From the NCBI RefSeq assembly GCF_900129125.1, contig NZ_FQVJ01000019.1, forward strand, positions 1 to 64,000: 64,000 nt of DNA, in the 5' to 3' direction. Shown here piece by piece: positions 61,767 through 64,000 of this stretch. Positions within the stretch are counted from its first letter, which is position 1. Each line of letters begins with the position of its first letter. Source of the stretch: Acidocella aminolytica 101 = DSM 11237 (GTDB lineage: Bacteria; Pseudomonadota; Alphaproteobacteria; Acetobacterales; Acetobacteraceae). Under the pieces are notes generated by a model. The model ran no database searches, was not told the DNA's origin, and saw only the letters and a program-made list of their open reading frames with translations. Made by a program: the position numbers and the translations under genes.

Positions 61767-62579
61767 ATGGACGAAGCTCAAGCCCTCAACGCATTTTCAG
61801 CTCTCTCACAGGAAACGAGGCTACGGATTGTGCGGCTCCTTGTAATAGCTGGACCGGAAGGCATGGCCGCCGGGGCAATTGGGAAGGAACTGCGCGTTGC
61901 CTCGTCCCGCCTCTCCTTTCATTTATCGCATCTTGAACATGCCGGGTTGATTCAGTCGCAACGTGAAGGCCGGTCGATCCGGTACACAGCGTCTTACGCG
62001 GCGCTGTCCAGCCTGATTGCATTTCTGATGCGTGATTGCTGCCAGGGGCGGCCCGAAGTATGTGCGGCGACCATGAGCGCGCTGTCGGCCTGTGACTGCC
62101 TCCCCCCTGCCCCCCTCAAGATACCAACTAAGGAGCGCGCAATGCAGGTGACCATCTACCATAACCCCGCGTGCGGTACGTCACGCAATGTTCTGGCGAT
62201 GATTCAAAATAGCGGTGAAGAGCCCCTTGTCATCGAATATCTAAAAACACCACCTAGCAGGGCCGAACTGTCTGATCTGATTCAGCGGATGGGCGTACCG
62301 GTTCGCAGCGTCTTGCGGGAAAAAGGCACACCCTATCATGAGTTGGGCCTGGATAACCCGGACCTCACGGATGATGCGTTGTTAGATGCCATGATGGCGC
62401 ACCCCATCCTTATCAACCGCCCCATTGTCGTGACGGATTTGGGGGTACGGTTGTGCCGCCCTTCCGAGACTGTGCTTGAGATATTGCCAAATCCGCAGCG
62501 CGGGACCTTCACGAAGGAAGATGGCGAAGCTGTGATTGACGCGGCAGGCCAGCGCGTGGACAAGCCGGGCCATGAGTGA
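61767..62579 (+). CDS. ArsR-ArsC fusion: arsenic repressor with fused glutaredoxin-type arsenate reductase
   Basis: 270 residues. Residues 1-105 are an ArsR winged helix (FSALSQETRLRIVRLLVIAG, VASSRLSFHLSHLEHAGLIQ). A Cys cluster, DCCQGRPEVC (C91, C92, C99), resembles known As(III) sites in ArsR subgroups. From residue 126 it is ArsC, with catalytic C136 in YHNPACGTSRN and VIEYLKTPPS, LREKGTPYHELGLDNPDL. ArsC reduces arsenate with glutaredoxin. An AAGGAG lies 6 bp upstream of the ArsC Met codon at 62142, so separate ArsC could also be made. The acr3 start overlaps the 3' end by 8 bp. Confidence 0.93.
   Translation: MDEAQALNAFSALSQETRLRIVRLLVIAGPEGMAAGAIGKELRVASSRLSFHLSHLEHAGLIQSQREGRSIRYTASYAALSSLIAFLMRDCCQGRPEVCAATMSALSACDCLPPAPLKIPTKERAMQVTIYHNPACGTSRNVLAMIQNSGEEPLVIEYLKTPPSRAELSDLIQRMGVPVRSVLREKGTPYHELGLDNPDLTDDALLDAMMAHPILINRPIVVTDLGVRLCRPSETVLEILPNPQRGTFTKEDGEAVIDAAGQRVDKPGHE
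62130..62135 (+). promoter_or_regulatory. Internal ribosome binding site before the ArsC domain
   Basis: AAGGAG at 62130-62135 lies 6 bp before an in-frame ATG at 62142, which is exactly the first residue of the ArsC domain. It is as strong as any site in the window and could drive a stand-alone ArsC. It may also be a relic of the time when arsR and arsC were separate genes. Confidence 0.7.
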
Positions 62580-63639
62580 ACTCACTGCCCCCCCCAACCA
62601 AGCGTCCGGCATGGGGGTTTTTGAGCGTTATCTGACAATATGGGTCGCGCTTTGTATTATCGCTGGCATTGTTCTGGGCCAGCTTACCCCGGGCCTGTTT
62701 CATGCGCTTGGCAACGCGACCTTTGCACAGGTGAATTTGCCTGTCGCCGTGCTCGTCTGGCTGATGATCGTGCCCATGCTGTTGAAGATTGACCCAGCGG
62801 CGCTTCGCCATGTCGGCAAGCATTGGCGAGGCATGGCCTCAACGGTTGGCGTAAACTGGCTAGTCAAGCCTTTCTCCATGGCGTTTTTAGGCTGGCTTTT
62901 CATCGGCCATCTGTTCCGTCCCTTTCTCCCGGCGGATCAGATCAATTTCTATATGGCGGGACTTATTTTGCTGGCCGCCGCCCCTTGCACGGCGATGGTC
63001 TTCGTCTGGTCAAATCTTGTCGAAGGCGAACCGCATTTCACGCTGACCCAAGTGGCGCTGAATGACAGCATCATGATCGTAGCGTTTGCGCCTATCGTGG
63101 CACTGCTGCTGGGACTTTCCTCAATTACGGTGCCGTGGAATACGCTTGTTTTGTCCGTGGTGCTTTATATCGTGGTCCCAGTGACGGCCTCGCAGCTATG
63201 GCGGCGGACGCTACTAACAAAAGGCGGTCAACCCGCGCTCAGCAGCACCCTGAAAACACTGGCGCCTTTGTCTTTATCGGCGCTTCTGCTTACACTGATT
63301 TTGCTCTTTGGCTTGCAAGGGCAGCAAATTGTCCGGCAACCCGCCATCATCGCGCTGCTGGCCGTGCCGATCATTATTCAGGTTTATTTCAATGCGGGCC
63401 TTGCCTATTGGATCAACCGCAAGCTCGGCGTTGAGTGGTGCGTGGCCGGCCCCTCCGCGTTGATTGGCGCCAGCAATTTCTTTGAACTTGCGGTTGCCAC
63501 GGCCATTGCGTTGTTTGGCTTCCAATCTGGCGCAGCGCTAGCAACGGTTGTGGGAGTGCTAGTTGAGGTGCCGGTGATGCTTTCGGTGGTAAAAATCGTC
63601 CGTCACTCACGCGGCTGGTATGAAAGGGGCCGTTCATGA
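62572..63639 (+). CDS. acr3: Acr3-type arsenite efflux permease
   Basis: 355-residue membrane protein of the ACR3 (BART) family with about ten hydrophobic segments, which exports arsenite. Hallmarks are [25 protein letters not shown]-type loops, [20 protein letters not shown] with the conserved Cys, [20 protein letters not shown] and [20 protein letters not shown] with the conserved Glu. The start at 62572 overlaps the arsRC gene by 8 bp, and its own stop overlaps arsH by 4 bp. It is a typical acr3 rather than an ArsB. Confidence 0.95.
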   Translation: MSELTAPPNQASGMGVFERYLTIWVALCIIAGIVLGQLTPGLFHALGNATFAQVNLPVAVLVWLMIVPMLLKIDPAALRHVGKHWRGMASTVGVNWLVKPFSMAFLGWLFIGHLFRPFLPADQINFYMAGLILLAAAPCTAMVFVWSNLVEGEPHFTLTQVALNDSIMIVAFAPIVALLLGLSSITVPWNTLVLSVVLYIVVPVTASQLWRRTLLTKGGQPALSSTLKTLAPLSLSALLLTLILLFGLQGQQIVRQPAIIALLAVPIIIQVYFNAGLAYWINRKLGVEWCVAGPSALIGASNFFELAVATAIALFGFQSGAALATVVGVLVEVPVMLSVVKIVRHSRGWYERGRS

Positions 63640-64000
63640 GCTTACGTACACTCCCCGACCCGGACAATGTACCTGCCCTGGAAAAAGCATTTGCCACCCC
63701 TCGCCCCGCAGCCGGGCTTGGCCCGAACGATCCGCCACCCCGCATCCTGCTGCTTTACGGCTCTTTACGGCCACGGTCATTCTCGCGCCTGGCGGTTGAA
63801 GAAGCCGCGAGGATTCTGCGTTTCTTTGGTGCGGAAACCAGAATTTTCGACCCCTCGGATTTGCCCCTGCCGGATCAGGTCAAAGGCGACGACCATCCCG
63901 CAGTGCGGGAATTACGGAACCTGTCTTTGTGGTCCGAAGGGCAGGTCTGGTGCAGCCCCGAGCGGCACGGCCAGATTACCGGAATCATGAAGGCCCAGAT
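63636..64000 (+). CDS. arsH: ArsH, FMN-dependent organoarsenical oxidase (runs off the right edge)
   Basis: The first 121 residues of an NADPH:FMN oxidoreductase are present. The flavodoxin-like loop is [17 protein letters not shown], followed by [14 protein letters not shown] and [20 protein letters not shown], the typical ArsH segments. ArsH oxidises trivalent methylated or aromatic arsenicals. The start ATG overlaps the acr3 stop by 4 bp, so it is the third gene of the ars operon. The C-terminal half is outside the window. Confidence 0.94.
   Translation, partial: MSLRTLPDPDNVPALEKAFATPRPAAGLGPNDPPPRILLLYGSLRPRSFSRLAVEEAARILRFFGAETRIFDPSDLPLPDQVKGDDHPAVRELRNLSLWSEGQVWCSPERHGQITGIMKAQ

Noticed and set aside
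1-64000. CRISPR array, tRNA or rRNA genes
   Set aside because: No regularly spaced repeats of CRISPR size and no recognisable tRNA or rRNA sequence were seen. A covariance-model scan was not possible here.

Overview
The window looks like accessory-rich chromosome from an acid-tolerant alphaproteobacterium, probably of the Acetobacteraceae (Acidocella/Acidiphilium-like). This is inferred from the mix of gene families and from the arsenic and iron modules at the right end; no rRNA or other taxonomic marker is present. Intact metabolic and signalling operons alternate with stretches of decayed insertion sequences. At least ten transposase relics are visible, from the IS630, IS4, IS3, IS701, IS110, IS481 and IS5 families, and nearly all carry frameshifts, nonsense codons or truncations.

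Left part (1-9.3 kb): an IS630 end cuts off an MFS transporter. Behind it are an M19-type dipeptidase homologue and an aldehyde dehydrogenase, with a divergent LysR regulator. IS4, IS3-orfA and resolvase debris leads to a small island of five poorly characterised genes (6.8-9.3 kb). The island begins with a RAMA-like protein behind a striking four-half-site palindrome. This is the most likely place in the window for an undescribed system.

Chemotaxis block (10-21 kb, minus strand): STAS protein, cheY, cheA, cheW, a transmembrane MCP, a second cheW, cheR, cheB and a soluble, divergent MCP-like protein form one tightly packed operon. A GAF-GGDEF diguanylate cyclase lies downstream.

Middle (21-39 kb): nested IS3/IS110/IS701 relics precede a guanidinobutyrase locus (gbuA, LysR regulator, NCS1 permease). 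A zone of broken genes follows, including a phosphonate-type acetyltransferase, DUF1993, DUF3291 and a COG4705-like membrane protein, with a 66-bp near-perfect palindrome. Intact PhnA-like, ArsR-like, nitroreductase, VOC and alpha/beta hydrolase genes are interspersed.

Right part (39-64 kb): mostly intact. It holds an SRPBCC relic with a quinone-oxidoreductase-like MDR and a DJ-1/PfpI gene, and an AtoE-type short-chain fatty acid transporter. Next comes a TetR gene followed by a type III polyketide synthase/methyltransferase/FAD-oxidoreductase operon, then a sirtuin. A molybdenum hydroxylase set (MocA-like, XdhC, large subunit, 2Fe-2S subunit) follows. Further right are a cupin/SDR/tautomerase operon with its LysR gene, AMP nucleosidase, and an iron-uptake operon (cupredoxin, FTR1, P19) with Fur-like sites. 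The window ends in an ars operon with a fused arsR-arsC gene, acr3 and the start of arsH.
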